Part shown: piece by piece, positions 1-9,293 of the stretch
Layout of the letters: every line of letters starts with the position of its first letter
How positions within the stretch are numbered: the first letter of the stretch is position 1
NCBI GenBank assembly: GCA_036490715.1
Contig: DASXDL010000030.1
Coordinates: forward strand, 144,556 to 208,555
DNA length: 64,000 nt
Source of the DNA: FEN-1191 sp036490715
GTDB taxonomy: Bacteria; Pseudomonadota; Gammaproteobacteria; Steroidobacterales; Steroidobacteraceae
Direction of reading: 5' to 3'
Notes under the pieces: generated by a model
Told to the model about the DNA's origin: nothing
The model's input: only the letters and a program-made list of their open reading frames with translations
Databases searched by the model: none
Made by a program: the position numbers and the translations under genes

Positions 1-2093
1 CGGATACGCCGGCCTTCCGCTCGACGGATCGGGATGTTCTGCAGGTTGGGATCGGTGGACGAGAGCCGCCCGGTGGCGGCGACCGCCTGGTGATACGAGG
101 TGTGTACGCGCTGGCTGTCGGCGTTGACCTGCTCGGGCAGGCGCTCGGTGTAGGTCGAACGCAGCTTAGCGAAGCCGCGGTACTCCAGGATCAGTTTCGG
201 CAGCGGATAGTCCGCGGCCAGTTCCTCGAGCACGTCCTCGGCCGTGGACGGCGTGCCGCTCGGGGTCTTGCGCAGCACCGGGAGCTGCTGCTTCTCGAAC
301 AGGATCTGCTGCAGCTGCTTGGGCGACTCCAGGTTAAACGGTGCGCCGGCCTGCTGGTGCGCGAGCACTTCGATCTCGCGCATGCGCCCCGCCAGCTCGG
401 CGCTCTGCGCCGCCAGCATCGCGCGATCGATCAGCACGCCGTGGCGCTCCATACGCTGCAGCACCGGAATCAGCGGCAGCTCGATCTCCTGGTAGACTCG
501 CGCCAGGGTCGGGATCTGCTGCAGTTGCGGCCACAGCACGCCGTGCAGCCGCCGGGTGACATCGGCGTCCTCGGCGGCGTATTCGGCCGCGCACTCGATG
601 CTGCACTGATTGATGCCGATCTGCTTGGCACCCTTGCCGCAGACGTCTTCGAATTTAATGGTGCGCAGGCCGAGGAAACGCTCGGCCATCGAGTCCATGT
701 CATGGCGGGTCGCGGTGCTGTTGAGCACGTACGACTCGAGCATGGTGTCGTGCTGCTGGCCGCGCAGCTCGATGCCGTAATTCTGCAGCACGTGCATGTC
801 GAATTTCAGGTGCTGCCCGAGCTTGCCGTGCGTCGGGTCCTCGAGCAGCGGCCGCAGTGCCGCCAGCACCCGCGCACGATCCAGCTGCGGCGGCGCATCC
901 AGATAGTCGTGCGCCAGCGGCACGTAGGCGGCGTGTCCGGGTTCGACGCAGAACGACAGCCCGACGATCTCAGTGGTCATGTAGTCGAGGCTGGTGGTCT
1001 CGGTATCGAACGCGAACAGTGGCGCAGCTCGCAGCGTCTCAAGCCAACGCGTGAAGCTGTCCCAGTCCAGGATGGTGTCGTAGTGGCGCGGCACGCTGGC
1101 CAGCGCCGCGGCGTGCGGATCGGTCGGCTTCGGCAGCTCGATCGTCGCCGCGGCCGCCGTCGGGGCGGGCGCGGCCGGTGCTGCACTGGTCGCGGCCAGA
1201 GTCAACGTCGCGGCAGGATTGCCGGCAGCGGCCGCGGTTTCCAGCTGCTGCAGCAGCGAGCGCAGCTCGAGCCGCCGATACAACTCGCGCAGGCGCGTGG
1301 TGTCGGCCGCGCGACGTACCAGACCGGTGTCGGACAGCGGTACATCGAGGTCGGTGCGAATGGTCGCCAGCTGGCGCGACAGCGCCAGCGTGCTCAGGCC
1401 GGCGCGCAGATTCTCGCCGACTTTGCCCTCGATGTCGGCGGCGCTGGCTAGTAGGTGCTCCAGAGTGCCGTACTTGCCGAGCCACTTGGCCGCAGTCTTG
1501 GGGCCGACCTTGTCGATGCCCGGGATATTGTCGGAGCTGTCGCCTACCAGCGCCAAATAATCGATGATCTGCTCGGGAAACACGTCGAACTTGGCCTTGA
1601 CGCCGGCGCGGTCGAGCACGCTGTTGCTCATGGTGTTGACCAGCGTGATGCGCTCGCCCACCAGCTGCGCCATGTCCTTGTCGCTGGTCGAGATCAGCAC
1701 CTGCTCACCGGCGCTGGCGGCGCGGCAGGCCAGCGTACCGATGACATCGTCGGCCTCGACGCCGCCGATGCGTAGCACCGGCAGCCCCATGCCGTCCACC
1801 GCCTCGCACAGCGGCTCGATCTGGGCGCGCAGGTCATCCGGCATCGGCGGGCGGTTCGCCTTGTATTCGGCGAACAGATCGTCGCGGAAGGTCTTGCCCG
1901 GCGCGTCGAACACCACCGCAATGTGTGGCGGTTCGAACTCGCGCAGGAACTTGTTGAGCATCGCCAGCACGCCGTGCACGGCACCGGTCGGAACGCCGGC
2001 GGAATTGGTCAGCGGCGGCAACGCATGGAAGGCCCTATATAGATAAGAGGAGCCGTCGATCAGCACCAGGTCCGGTTGGGTGGGCAGGGGCAT
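1..2093 (-). CDS. polA: DNA polymerase I (3' end cut by window edge)
   Basis: Repair and Okazaki-fragment polymerase with 5'-3' exonuclease. About 697 N-terminal residues are visible from the ATG at 2093-2091. The protein opens MPLPTQPDLVLIDGSSYLYR, typical of the 5'-nuclease domain, with its acidic centre in FDAPGKTFRDDL and the helix-hairpin-helix region in VGDSSDNIPGIDKVGPKTA. A proline/alanine-rich linker follows, then the 3'-5' exonuclease fold containing the FDTETTSLD motif, then the beginning of the polymerase domain (TGRLSSTDPNLQNIP near the left edge). The catalytic palm and C-terminus lie outside the window. Gene order is nat then polA on the minus strand, 63 bp apart. The family assignment is secure; only the 3' end is unseen. 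Confidence 0.97.
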   Translation of the reverse strand, partial: MPLPTQPDLVLIDGSSYLYRAFHALPPLTNSAGVPTGAVHGVLAMLNKFLREFEPPHIAVVFDAPGKTFRDDLFAEYKANRPPMPDDLRAQIEPLCEAVDGMGLPVLRIGGVEADDVIGTLACRAASAGEQVLISTSDKDMAQLVGERITLVNTMSNSVLDRAGVKAKFDVFPEQIIDYLALVGDSSDNIPGIDKVGPKTAAKWLGKYGTLEHLLASAADIEGKVGENLRAGLSTLALSRQLATIRTDLDVPLSDTGLVRRAADTTRLRELYRRLELRSLLQQLETAAAAGNPAATLTLAATSAAPAAPAPTAAAATIELPKPTDPHAAALASVPRHYDTILDWDSFTRWLETLRAAPLFAFDTETTSLDYMTTEIVGLSFCVEPGHAAYVPLAHDYLDAPPQLDRARVLAALRPLLEDPTHGKLGQHLKFDMHVLQNYGIELRGQQHDTMLESYVLNSTATRHDMDSMAERFLGLRTIKFEDVCGKGAKQIGINQCSIECAAEYAAEDADVTRRLHGVLWPQLQQIPTLARVYQEIELPLIPVLQRMERHGVLIDRAMLAAQSAELAGRMREIEVLAHQQAGAPFNLESPKQLQQILFEKQQLPVLRKTPSGTPSTAEDVLEELAADYPLPKLILEYRGFAKLRSTYTERLPEQVNADSQRVHTSYHQAVAATGRLSSTDPNLQNIPIRRAEGRRI

Positions 2094-2156
2094 AGGGGGT
2101 GCAACGATAAGCCAGCGCGTGCCATGACGCACGCGCGCGAGCGCGCCATCCGGTCG

Positions 2157-2963
2157 TTACGGCGGCAGGCGCGCGAACACCGCTTCGGCCGACGCCGGCG
2201 GCGTCACACCGAATACCCGGTCGAGCACCTCGCCCAGCTCCTGTGCGCTCGCGAGCGTACGCTCTTGCAGCGTGCCATCGTGGCGACGCTCGGTCAGGTG
2301 CCTGTTCGATAACTGGAAGCGCGCTGCTGCAGTCAGGCGCTGCACCAGCAGCGATTGGGTCAGCCAGGTCTGCGGGCTGGTCGAGGTCCACCAGTTGGCG
2401 ACCTCGAAGTCGGCCGGCACCTGCGGCTCGGTACTGAGAAGATAAATCGGCTGCCAGCCCGACGGCAGCAGCGTGGCCAGCTCGAAATAGCCACCAGCGC
2501 CCGACAGGCGGTAGGTCGCGGTCGGGCTGCGCTGCTCTATATCGGGCTGCAGTCGCAGCGGCGCATCCAGCAGGTGACCGAAGCCGACATCGGCGATCCA
2601 CGGCCCATCGGCTAAATCCACCATCAGCAGCATGTGGGTGCGCGCGCCGAGTGGCCGGTGCAACGCATTCCAGCGCACCCGGGCCGACAGGCTGGTGACC
2701 GAGAACCCCAGCGCCTCGAGCGCACCCCGAAGCAGCGTGTTGTGTTCGAAGCAGTAGCCACCGCGCCGGCTGCCCACGAGCTTAGCCTGCAGAGCGCTGA
2801 GGTCGAGCGACACCGGGCGGCCGAGCAGCGGATCCAGATTCTCAAACGGGATCGCATCGACATGACGCCGATGGATGGCTTCGAGCGTGCTTAGATCGGC
2901 CGCGGCCGCGCCGCGGTGGCCGATGCGATCAAGGTAGGCCTGCAGATTGAAGTTGACGGTCAT
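2157..2963 (-). CDS. nat: arylamine N-acetyltransferase
   Basis: Transfers acetyl from acetyl-CoA to arylamines and hydrazines in the cytoplasm. The 268-residue length is normal for bacterial NAT. The Cys-His-Asp triad is visible: C71 in the family motif RRGGYCFEHN, H110 in RTHMLLMV and D125 in WIADVGFGH. The start MTVNFNLQAYLDRIG is the usual NAT N-terminus (Leu-Tyr/Ala-Tyr-Leu-Arg-Ile type), so the ATG at 2963 is preferred. It lies upstream of polA on the same strand; the pairing looks incidental. The divergent TAXI-type gene starts within about 50 bp, so the two share a short promoter region. Confidence 0.95.
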   Translation of the reverse strand: MTVNFNLQAYLDRIGHRGAAAADLSTLEAIHRRHVDAIPFENLDPLLGRPVSLDLSALQAKLVGSRRGGYCFEHNTLLRGALEALGFSVTSLSARVRWNALHRPLGARTHMLLMVDLADGPWIADVGFGHLLDAPLRLQPDIEQRSPTATYRLSGAGGYFELATLLPSGWQPIYLLSTEPQVPADFEVANWWTSTSPQTWLTQSLLVQRLTAAARFQLSNRHLTERRHDGTLQERTLASAQELGEVLDRVFGVTPPASAEAVFARLPP

Positions 2964-3011
2964 TGGGCGATGCTACTATTGATGTTCGCACGATGCCGTG
3001 GGCCGTCCATA

Positions 3012-4400
3012 ATGGGAAGTGATCCGCCAACCGGAGCGTACCGACCCAGGCGACGCGTGTCGTTCCCGCTGCGGCTGAAGTTCAGTGCTGTGTCGTGGCG
3101 TGATCTGGCCGAGACGCTCGGACCGATCGTAATCATCAGCGCCATCGCGATCCTGGTGGCACTGCATTTCGTGCGGCCGGCGCCGCCGCATACCCTGACG
3201 ATCAGCAGCGGCCCCAAATCCAGCACCTTCGAATCGATCGCGCAGCAGTACCGCAAGATCCTGGGGCGCAACGGCATCACCCTCAAGATCGTCAATTCCC
3301 AGGGTTCGCTCGACAATATGAACCGGCTGGTCGACCCGACGTCGGGAGTCGACATCGCGCTGGTGCAGTCGGGCATCACCCCCAGCAACGACAGCGCGGA
3401 TACCAGCAGCATCGTCTCGCTCGGCTCGATGTTCTTCGAGCCGTTGACGATTTTCTATCGCGCTGCCAAGCCGATGCAGCGGCTGTCGGAACTGCAGGGC
3501 AAGCGCATCGCCGTCGGCCCGGATGGCAGCGGCACCCGCGCGCTGTCGCTGGCGCTACTGAAGGCCAACGAGATCGAGCCGCACGGGGCGACCCAGCTGC
3601 TGAGCCTCGAGGGACAGTCGGCCACCGGCGCGCTGCTGCACGATCAGGTGGATGCGATCTTTTTGACCGGCGATTCGGCCTCACCGGTCTACATCCGCGA
3701 GCTGCTACATGCCGGCGGCATTCGCCTGTTCGACTTCTCGCAGGCCGATGCCTACGAGCGCCGATTTCCGTATCTCAGCAAGCTGATGATTCCGGCCGGC
3801 GCGTTCGACCTGGGCGAGAACCTGCCACCCGCGCCGGTCGCCATGCTGGCACCGACGGTCGAGCTATTGGCGCACGACGATCTGCATCCGGCGCTGTCGG
3901 ATCTGCTGATCGATGCGGCCACCCAGGTGCACGGGCACGCCTCGCTGCTGCAAGCCGCGGGACAGTTTCCCAGCCCGGTCGTGCACGCCTACCCGATCAG
4001 CACCGAGGCCTCTCGCTATTACAAGTCCGGCAATCGCAGCTTCGCCTACCGCTACCTGCCGTTCTGGCTCGCGAGCCTGGTGAACCGCACGGTGGTGGTG
4101 CTGGTGCCAATCCTGGTGGTGGTGATTCCCGGCCTGCGCTTTCTGCCGCAGCTCTACAGCTGGCGCATCAACTCGCGCATTCACCGTCGCTACGGCGAAC
4201 TGATGGCCCTGGAGCGCGAGGCGCTCGGCGAGCTGACCGATCAGCGGCGCGCGGCACTGCTGGACCGGCTGGCCGAGATCGAAAAATCGGTGATCTCGCG
4301 GCGCATGCCCGGCTCGCACGCCAATCAGCTGTACGTGCTGCGCGAGCACATCGCGCTGGCGCGCGAGTACTTAAGCCGGGTTGGGTTGCCCGAGCGCTAG
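3012..4400 (+). CDS. orphan TAXI-family substrate-binding protein with membrane anchor
   Basis: Resembles the TAXI group of TRAP-transporter solute receptors (NMT1-like periplasmic binding fold). The start is chosen at ATG 3012 (MGSDPPTG), which avoids deep overlap with nat; a GTG at 3057 is an alternative. An N-terminal membrane segment (IVIISAIAILVALHFV) is followed by the binding domain, with the family-typical ISSGPKSSTFESIAQQYRKIL and KRIAVGPDGSGTRALSLALL segments. Near the C-terminus a second membrane segment (VVVLVPILVVVIPGL) precedes a basic cytoplasmic helix-rich tail of about 100 residues. No TRAP permease genes are adjacent, so a sensory or tethered-scavenging role is as plausible as transport. 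Its stop overlaps the convergent gene's stop at the tetranucleotide CTAG (4397-4400). Confidence 0.85.
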   Translation: MGSDPPTGAYRPRRRVSFPLRLKFSAVSWRDLAETLGPIVIISAIAILVALHFVRPAPPHTLTISSGPKSSTFESIAQQYRKILGRNGITLKIVNSQGSLDNMNRLVDPTSGVDIALVQSGITPSNDSADTSSIVSLGSMFFEPLTIFYRAAKPMQRLSELQGKRIAVGPDGSGTRALSLALLKANEIEPHGATQLLSLEGQSATGALLHDQVDAIFLTGDSASPVYIRELLHAGGIRLFDFSQADAYERRFPYLSKLMIPAGAFDLGENLPPAPVAMLAPTVELLAHDDLHPALSDLLIDAATQVHGHASLLQAAGQFPSPVVHAYPISTEASRYYKSGNRSFAYRYLPFWLASLVNRTVVVLVPILVVVIPGLRFLPQLYSWRINSRIHRRYGELMALEREALGELTDQRRAALLDRLAEIEKSVISRRMPGSHANQLYVLREHIALAREYLSRVGLPER

Positions 4401-5518
4401 CTCGGTGGCCGGCGGCGCGCTCGCCCGAGTAGATAACCGGCAGCGAACGGCAGCCCCAGCACGATGATGGTCAGCACGATCACCAGCAGCAGGGCTTCGC
4501 GCAGCGCTTGCCGCAGCTGCTCGCCGGCCTGATTGATGACCTGCTCGGCGATGTGCGAGGCGTCGAGTGCGACCGCGGCGCGCTCTTTATCGACCGCCTC
4601 GACCGCCGCGGCGCGCTCGATGCGCAAACTGGTGGTCAGAGTGCCGCTCTCGGAATGCAGCGTATGCAGCAGCTCGCCCCACGAGGAATTGAAGCGATCG
4701 CTGGCGACGTCGACCATGCCCTGGACCCGGCCCGGCATGCCGCTGGCGACGTCCGACAGCTGCGCCACGCGCCGCTCAAGATCGCGCAGCGAGGTCTGCA
4801 CCTCGTTGCCGCCCAAGCCCGCATCCTGCGCGGCCAGCTGCGCCTTCCACAGCATCTGCGATGAGGCGCTGCCGCCGTACATGCGCAGCAGGTCGCCGGC
4901 ATCGGCCAGCGCCTCGGGCACCGTGCCGAGCGAATCCACCAGCGCGGTCTTGGCGCCGTTCTTATCGGCCCATAGATCGACGATCGACGGGCGGGCGAAG
5001 TCCAGGCTCTTGAATGGATTCTCGCGCGCGTAGTCGTCGACGAACTGCCGGTACTGCTCGAACTCCTTCGAGTCCGAGAGCTTGGTGGCCAGGGCTTGGA
5101 TCTCGGCCGCCAGATCCGAGGCTGTGCCCACGGCCAGCGACTGCTCGCTGCCAAACAGGCGATCGCCGTCGCCTTCGGCCAGGTACTGCTGCATCTGCAG
5201 CGCCAACGCCCAGCTGTCGAGCAGGGCCATCATCGGCGCGATCTGGCTGGCAGCGCGCTCGCTGCGGTCGGCGGCGGCGATCTTCCAGCGCAGCGTATTG
5301 TGGCGCACCTGCGCATCGCTGCTGGCGGCGTAGATCTGATCGGCGCTCTGCTCGACCGCCGTAATGAAGTGCGCCGAGTACTCGTGCGTCAGAATGCGCG
5401 CATTCAGGTCGCGCGTGGACAGCGGCTTCTCGGGACTCTTGAGTGACACCAGCGAGCAGCTGGCGGTGCCGGCCAGCAACGCGACTGCCAACATCGAATA
5501 TGTGAATGTGCGCTTCAT
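4397..5518 (-). CDS. envelope protein with signal peptide/lipobox-like start and C-terminal membrane helix
   Basis: I do not recognise a named family. The 373-residue product starts MKRTFTYSMLAVALLAGTASC, a signal peptide ending in a lipobox-like TASC (weak at position -3). The body is helical and low in cysteine, with coiled-coil character (DLERRVAQLSDVASGMPGRV and AAVEAVDKERAAVALDASHIAEQ). A strong C-terminal hydrophobic segment (ALLLVIVLTIIVLGLPFAAGYLL) precedes an Arg-rich end. Two-ended membrane attachment spanning a periplasmic coiled coil is inferred. The gene starts inside the stop of the upstream regulator gene (ATGA overlap at 5515-5518), so the two are translationally coupled and probably functionally linked. 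Confidence 0.7.
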   Translation of the reverse strand: MKRTFTYSMLAVALLAGTASCSLVSLKSPEKPLSTRDLNARILTHEYSAHFITAVEQSADQIYAASSDAQVRHNTLRWKIAAADRSERAASQIAPMMALLDSWALALQMQQYLAEGDGDRLFGSEQSLAVGTASDLAAEIQALATKLSDSKEFEQYRQFVDDYARENPFKSLDFARPSIVDLWADKNGAKTALVDSLGTVPEALADAGDLLRMYGGSASSQMLWKAQLAAQDAGLGGNEVQTSLRDLERRVAQLSDVASGMPGRVQGMVDVASDRFNSSWGELLHTLHSESGTLTTSLRIERAAAVEAVDKERAAVALDASHIAEQVINQAGEQLRQALREALLLVIVLTIIVLGLPFAAGYLLGRARRRPPS

Positions 5519-7410
5519 GTCAGTTCGCTCAGGCGGCCGTCGCGCAGCTCATAGCCGTCGGGCGGCCCGCAGGCGCTCCAGAAGTCGAGTAGCCCGAGTT
5601 CGGTGGCGAATTTTTCAAAGCGCGGATCGCGTCGGAACTCACGCATCTCCGCCAGCCAGATCGGCGGCAGGTTGATCGAATTACTGACTCGCGTGCTGCG
5701 AAATCTATCCACCAGCCGATCGGCGATCCGGTAGGCATCGTCGATGGCGCCAAGCAGCACGAACCAGTTCAGCGTCAGCACGGTCATCGGCCAGGTGTCG
5801 AGCAGCTTCGCGTCGGCCTTCTGACACAGCGCGCGCAGTGCCGTGAGCGCCGACTCAGCCCGGCTCGGCTCGGCGCAGGCGGCAAACACCTGGCGGACGA
5901 CATCGTCGGCGCCCTGGCTGCGCAGTGACGCCGGGATGATGGGCAACATCGCCTCGGCGCCCTCGGCGTGGCGTCCCTGCGCGCGCGCGATCTGGGCCAA
6001 AAACAGCGGTATCGGCGGCTGCTGTTCGCCATAGCCCAGATCGATCGCGATTCGCGTGTGCTTCAGGGCCTGCTGCTGTTGGCCCACCATCGACAAGTAG
6101 CCGCCCAGATTGATGCTGCTGCTGGCCACGGCGGGTGCCAGACGGTAGCAGTGTTCCGACTCGCGCACCGCCCGCTGCATTTTGCCGGTGGGGCCGAGTA
6201 CCCACAGCGCATACTGGTTGCGCGTCAAAGGCTCGGCAGGGTCGAGCGCCAGCGCGCGGCGAAACGATGCGTCGGCGGCTGCCCACTCGCAGCGTGTGCC
6301 GCGCAGCGCGCCCAGCAGCGCGTGCGCATCGGCCAGCTCCGGGTCCAGTTCCAGCGCCTGGTCCACCTCACGTTGCGCCTCGCGCAGGACCTCCGGACCG
6401 CGCATGCCGAGATTGAACTGGAACATATAGATGGTGGCAATCTGCGCGTGGGCGCGCGCGAAGTTCGGATCGAGGCTGAGGCAACGTTGCAGCAGCTCGA
6501 TCGCCGTTGCACCATGCTCGACGAAGCCTAGACCGATCCACAGTGAACGCGCCTGCAGATACATCCGATAGGCGTCGACGTCGCGCGTGGGCGGCGCGGC
6601 CTGGATCGTCGCCGCCACGCCATCGCCAAGGTTGAGCCGCAAAGCCTGCACAATCGAAGCCGCCAGCTCGTCCTGCAGCTCGAAAACGTCGGCGAACTGC
6701 CGGTCGTAGGTCTGCGACCAGACGTGAAAGCCCGACTCGGCTTCGATCAGCTGCGCAGTCACGCGGATTCGATCGCCGGCGCTGCGTACGCTGCCCTCGA
6801 GCAACATGCCGACCCCCAGATCGCGGGCAATGTCCCGAGCGTCCACTTTGCGCCCCTTGTAGGCAAACGACGAGGTGCGTGCCGGCACCTTCAGTCCTGG
6901 CACGCGTGCCAGCAGGTGAATCAGCTCCTCGGCGATTCCCTCGCCGAAGAAATCCTTCTCCGGGTCACTGCTTAGACTGGCAAACGGCAGTACCGCGATC
7001 GATGCCGGCGATGCCGGGGTTGCCGCTGCCTGGCGCTGCGCGACGGCCGCCACCGGCGCCTCGCTCGGCTCAGTGTCAGGGGCAACCGGCACGACGAACT
7101 GATAGCCGCGGCCCGGCACGGTCGCGATCAGCCGTTGGCCGCCGCCGTCGTTCAATGCACGGCGCAAGGCTGAGATCACCTGATTGAGGCTGTTTTCTTC
7201 GACCACGACGTTGGGCCACAGCGCCCGCAGCAACGTGTTCTTGTCGAGCAACTCGCCGGCGTGGCGCACCAGATACAGCAGCGCGTCGAAGGCCTTGGGA
7301 GTCAGCTCGACCGCTTGATCATCGGCGGCGCGCGCCAGACGGCGTTGCGCCGCCTGCAGCCGAAAGCCGGCAAATTCGTAGGTACCGCCCGCCCCGCGGC
7401 TTTCGTCCAT
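5515..7410 (-). CDS. winged-helix transcriptional regulator with TolB-like and TPR domains
   Basis: A 631-residue CadC-like one-component regulator. Residues about 8-105 are an OmpR/PhoB-type winged helix (LTPKAFDALLYLVRHAGELL, then ENSLNQVISALRRAL and IATVPGRGYQFVVPV). Residues about 135-260 match the TolB-N-like domain often attached to such regulators (SIAVLPFASLSSDPEKDFFGEGIAEEL and GVGMLLEGSVRSAGDRIRVTAQL). The rest is tetratricopeptide-like repeats (for example LDPNFARAHAQIATIY, LDPELADAHALLGAL). I see no transmembrane helix between the DNA-binding and TPR parts, so it is probably cytosolic. It is co-transcribed with the envelope protein downstream. A perfect 12-bp palindrome lies 7 bp upstream of its start, a possible self-operator. 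Confidence 0.88.
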   Translation of the reverse strand: MDESRGAGGTYEFAGFRLQAAQRRLARAADDQAVELTPKAFDALLYLVRHAGELLDKNTLLRALWPNVVVEENSLNQVISALRRALNDGGGQRLIATVPGRGYQFVVPVAPDTEPSEAPVAAVAQRQAAATPASPASIAVLPFASLSSDPEKDFFGEGIAEELIHLLARVPGLKVPARTSSFAYKGRKVDARDIARDLGVGMLLEGSVRSAGDRIRVTAQLIEAESGFHVWSQTYDRQFADVFELQDELAASIVQALRLNLGDGVAATIQAAPPTRDVDAYRMYLQARSLWIGLGFVEHGATAIELLQRCLSLDPNFARAHAQIATIYMFQFNLGMRGPEVLREAQREVDQALELDPELADAHALLGALRGTRCEWAAADASFRRALALDPAEPLTRNQYALWVLGPTGKMQRAVRESEHCYRLAPAVASSSINLGGYLSMVGQQQQALKHTRIAIDLGYGEQQPPIPLFLAQIARAQGRHAEGAEAMLPIIPASLRSQGADDVVRQVFAACAEPSRAESALTALRALCQKADAKLLDTWPMTVLTLNWFVLLGAIDDAYRIADRLVDRFRSTRVSNSINLPPIWLAEMREFRRDPRFEKFATELGLLDFWSACGPPDGYELRDGRLSELT

Positions 7411-7416
7411 GAGTCA

Positions 7417-7428
7417 CCTGAATTCAGG
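7417..7428. promoter_or_regulatory. 12-bp palindrome CCTGAATTCAGG upstream of the regulator gene
   Basis: A perfect inverted repeat located 7 bp upstream of the ATG of the winged-helix/TPR regulator, in the 125-bp divergent gap to the small gene at 7536. Position and symmetry would suit an operator; no binding protein can be assigned from the sequence. The same gap holds two short direct copies of CTAGGCCCG (near 7486 and 7510). Confidence 0.3.
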
Positions 7429-7535
7429 GGATATCAGAAAGATTCAAGCGTGGACCCAAGCTTCTTCAGGCCTGCCTGCTCATTCTAGGCCCGACGCGAA
7501 AACACGGCTAGGCCCGCAACATCAAGGAGATCCCC

Positions 7536-7718
7536 ATGTCAGACATCCCATTCGAGTTCTCATCGGAGCTGGTCGAGATCGGCCTTGTGGCCATGGCGGA
7601 CCCGCAGTTCGGTGAGCGCCTGCTGGCCGCGCTCGATGGCCTATCGGCGTCCGACGGTGCCGCCAGTGAGCCTCAAGTCGTTCGAACCGACGCCCTTCAC
7701 CAGAACGCCGCCGCCTGA
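7536..7718 (+). CDS. 60-residue small protein of unknown function
   Basis: Starts MSDIPFEFSSELVEIGLVAM, preceded by a strong ribosome-binding site (AAGGAG, about 7 nt before the ATG), which argues for translation. The N-terminal half is acidic/amphipathic, with a segment ADPQFGERLLAALDG reminiscent in style of leader regions of NHLP-type RiPP precursors. The C-terminal half is Ser/Ala/Gln-rich and contains no cysteine. No maturation enzyme is visible nearby, so a RiPP role is not supported by context. It is divergent from the winged-helix/TPR regulator and 169 bp upstream of the DUF1800 gene. Other possibilities are a small regulatory protein or a non-functional frame. Confidence 0.55.
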   Translation: MSDIPFEFSSELVEIGLVAMADPQFGERLLAALDGLSASDGAASEPQVVRTDALHQNAAA

Positions 7719-7865
7719 TCAAGATCGGTTCGGGCCTGCCAGTGACAGATCGCCCGCCGCAGCGCGACTCGCCGTAGTCCCGTGATCGGGAGATCCACTA
7801 GAATTTGACCCAGCGAACATAATTTGCCCGGCCGCCGACCGGTCAACGAACCTGCCTCTGGTGCG

Positions 7866-7879
7866 CTGCTGATCAGCAG
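7866..7879. promoter_or_regulatory. 14-bp palindrome CTGCTGATCAGCAG before the DUF1800 gene
   Basis: A perfect inverted repeat ending 8 bp before the ATG of the DUF1800 gene at 7888. It overlaps the place where a ribosome-binding site should be, and no good Shine-Dalgarno sequence is otherwise visible there. It could be an operator or a translation-controlling structure; the function is a guess. Confidence 0.25.
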
Positions 7880-7887
7880 GTACGCCC

Positions 7888-9285
7888 ATGTCGCTGGATT
7901 ATTCCGCCGCAATTGCCGCCAATCGCTTCGGTCTGGGTGCCCGGCCCGGAGATCTGGCCGCCATCGGCAGCGATGGGCGCGGCTGGCTTGAGGCCCAGTT
8001 ACATGGTGCACCGCCGCTACTGACCGACGCCGGCCTGCGTTCGACCCGCGACATCCTTGCTGATGCCGCCGCCGTGAGCGAGCAGATCCGGGCTGCGCGC
8101 CGCGCTGCCAGCAGCTCGCCGGAGCAAGTACAGACGGCGGTCATGCGGTTGCCGCAGCTGTTCCGGCCGATTTACTTAAGCGAGATCCAGGCCCGGCTGC
8201 AGCGCTCGACCGACACCGATCGGCCCTGGGTCGAACGCCTGGTGTACTTCTGGAGCAATCACTTTGCCGTGTCGGTGGATAAGCTGGCGGTGTTCGGCGT
8301 CGCCGGTTCGCTCGAGCGCGAGGCCATTCGGCCGCGCGTGCTTGGCAATTTCCGCGACCTGCTGCTCGCGGTCGAACAGCACCCGGCGATGCTGCTGTAC
8401 CTGGACAACGAGCGCTCGGTCGGACCCAACTCGGAGCTGGCGCAGCGCGCCGCCCGGCGTCGGCGGGTGCTGGGGCTGAATGAGAACCTGGCGCGCGAGA
8501 TCCTGGAGCTGCACACGCTCGGCGTCGACGCTGGCTACACCCAGGCCGATGTCACCGGTTTTGCCAAGGTGCTCACCGGCTGGTCGCTCGGCGGCGGCGA
8601 GGGTGCGCAGCGCGCCGGCGTTGCCGGAGAATTCCTGTTTCGATCGAACCTGCACGAGCCCGGCGCGCAAAGCGTGTTTCATCGCCACTACGCGCAGGCC
8701 GGCCAGCAGCAAGGGTTCGCGGTGCTGATCGACCTGGCCCATGCGCCCGCCACCGCCCATCACATCGCCGTGAAGCTGGCGCGCCATTTCATCGCCGATG
8801 ATCCGCCGCCGGCCGCCGTCGCCCACATCGAGCGCGCCTTCGAGCGCAGCAGCGGTGATCTGCCGCAGGTGTATCGCGCGCTGCTGGAGTGCGAGGACGC
8901 CTGGCGCGAGCCGCTGGCCAAGTACAAAACGCCGCAGGATTATCTATTCTCGATCTGCCGCGGGCTGCAGCTGCCGCTGGCGCAGACACCGCGAGCGGTC
9001 GGCGCCTTCGACGTGCTCGGTCAACGCCAGTTCGCGCCTGGGTCGCCGGCCGGCTGGCCCGACCGCGGCGATGACTGGAATGGTGCTTCGGCGCTGATGA
9101 AGCGCATCGAGTTCGCCGATGCCCTGGGCCAGCGACTGGCAGGCTCGCGCGCGGCGCTCGATCTGGCACCGCAACTGCTCGGCGCCACCTTCAGCGATGA
9201 AACCCGGCAGAGCCTGTCGCGTGCCGCCAGTGATGCACAGGCGCTGACCTTGCTGCTGACCGCCCCCGAATTTCTACGCCGTTGA
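7888..9285 (+). CDS. DUF1800 family protein
   Basis: A 465-residue protein with DUF1800 hallmarks: N-terminal NRFGLGARPGDLAAI, the central block LVYFWSNHFAVSVDKLAVFG, then NENLAREILELHTLGVDAGYTQADVTGFAKVLTGW and a later HHIAVKLARHFIADDPPPAAV. These families almost always sit directly upstream of a DUF1501 gene, as here (8 bp gap), and the pair is believed to act on an extracytoplasmic polymer or surface, but no reaction is established. This copy shows no obvious signal peptide at its N-terminus, unlike its Tat-exported partner. Both genes are probably translated from one message. Confidence 0.92.
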   Translation: MSLDYSAAIAANRFGLGARPGDLAAIGSDGRGWLEAQLHGAPPLLTDAGLRSTRDILADAAAVSEQIRAARRAASSSPEQVQTAVMRLPQLFRPIYLSEIQARLQRSTDTDRPWVERLVYFWSNHFAVSVDKLAVFGVAGSLEREAIRPRVLGNFRDLLLAVEQHPAMLLYLDNERSVGPNSELAQRAARRRRVLGLNENLAREILELHTLGVDAGYTQADVTGFAKVLTGWSLGGGEGAQRAGVAGEFLFRSNLHEPGAQSVFHRHYAQAGQQQGFAVLIDLAHAPATAHHIAVKLARHFIADDPPPAAVAHIERAFERSSGDLPQVYRALLECEDAWREPLAKYKTPQDYLFSICRGLQLPLAQTPRAVGAFDVLGQRQFAPGSPAGWPDRGDDWNGASALMKRIEFADALGQRLAGSRAALDLAPQLLGATFSDETRQSLSRAASDAQALTLLLTAPEFLRR

Positions 9286-9293
9286 GGTCCTCC

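Noticed and set aside
90..1451. Long open frame on the plus strand across polA
   Set aside because: The minus strand encodes an unmistakable DNA polymerase I; the opposite frame is an Arg/Leu-rich shadow produced by GC-rich codons.
7805..7823. Promoter-like TTGACC and CATAAT upstream of the DUF1800 gene
   Set aside because: The two elements are only 7 bp apart, far from the 16-18 bp needed for a sigma-70 promoter.
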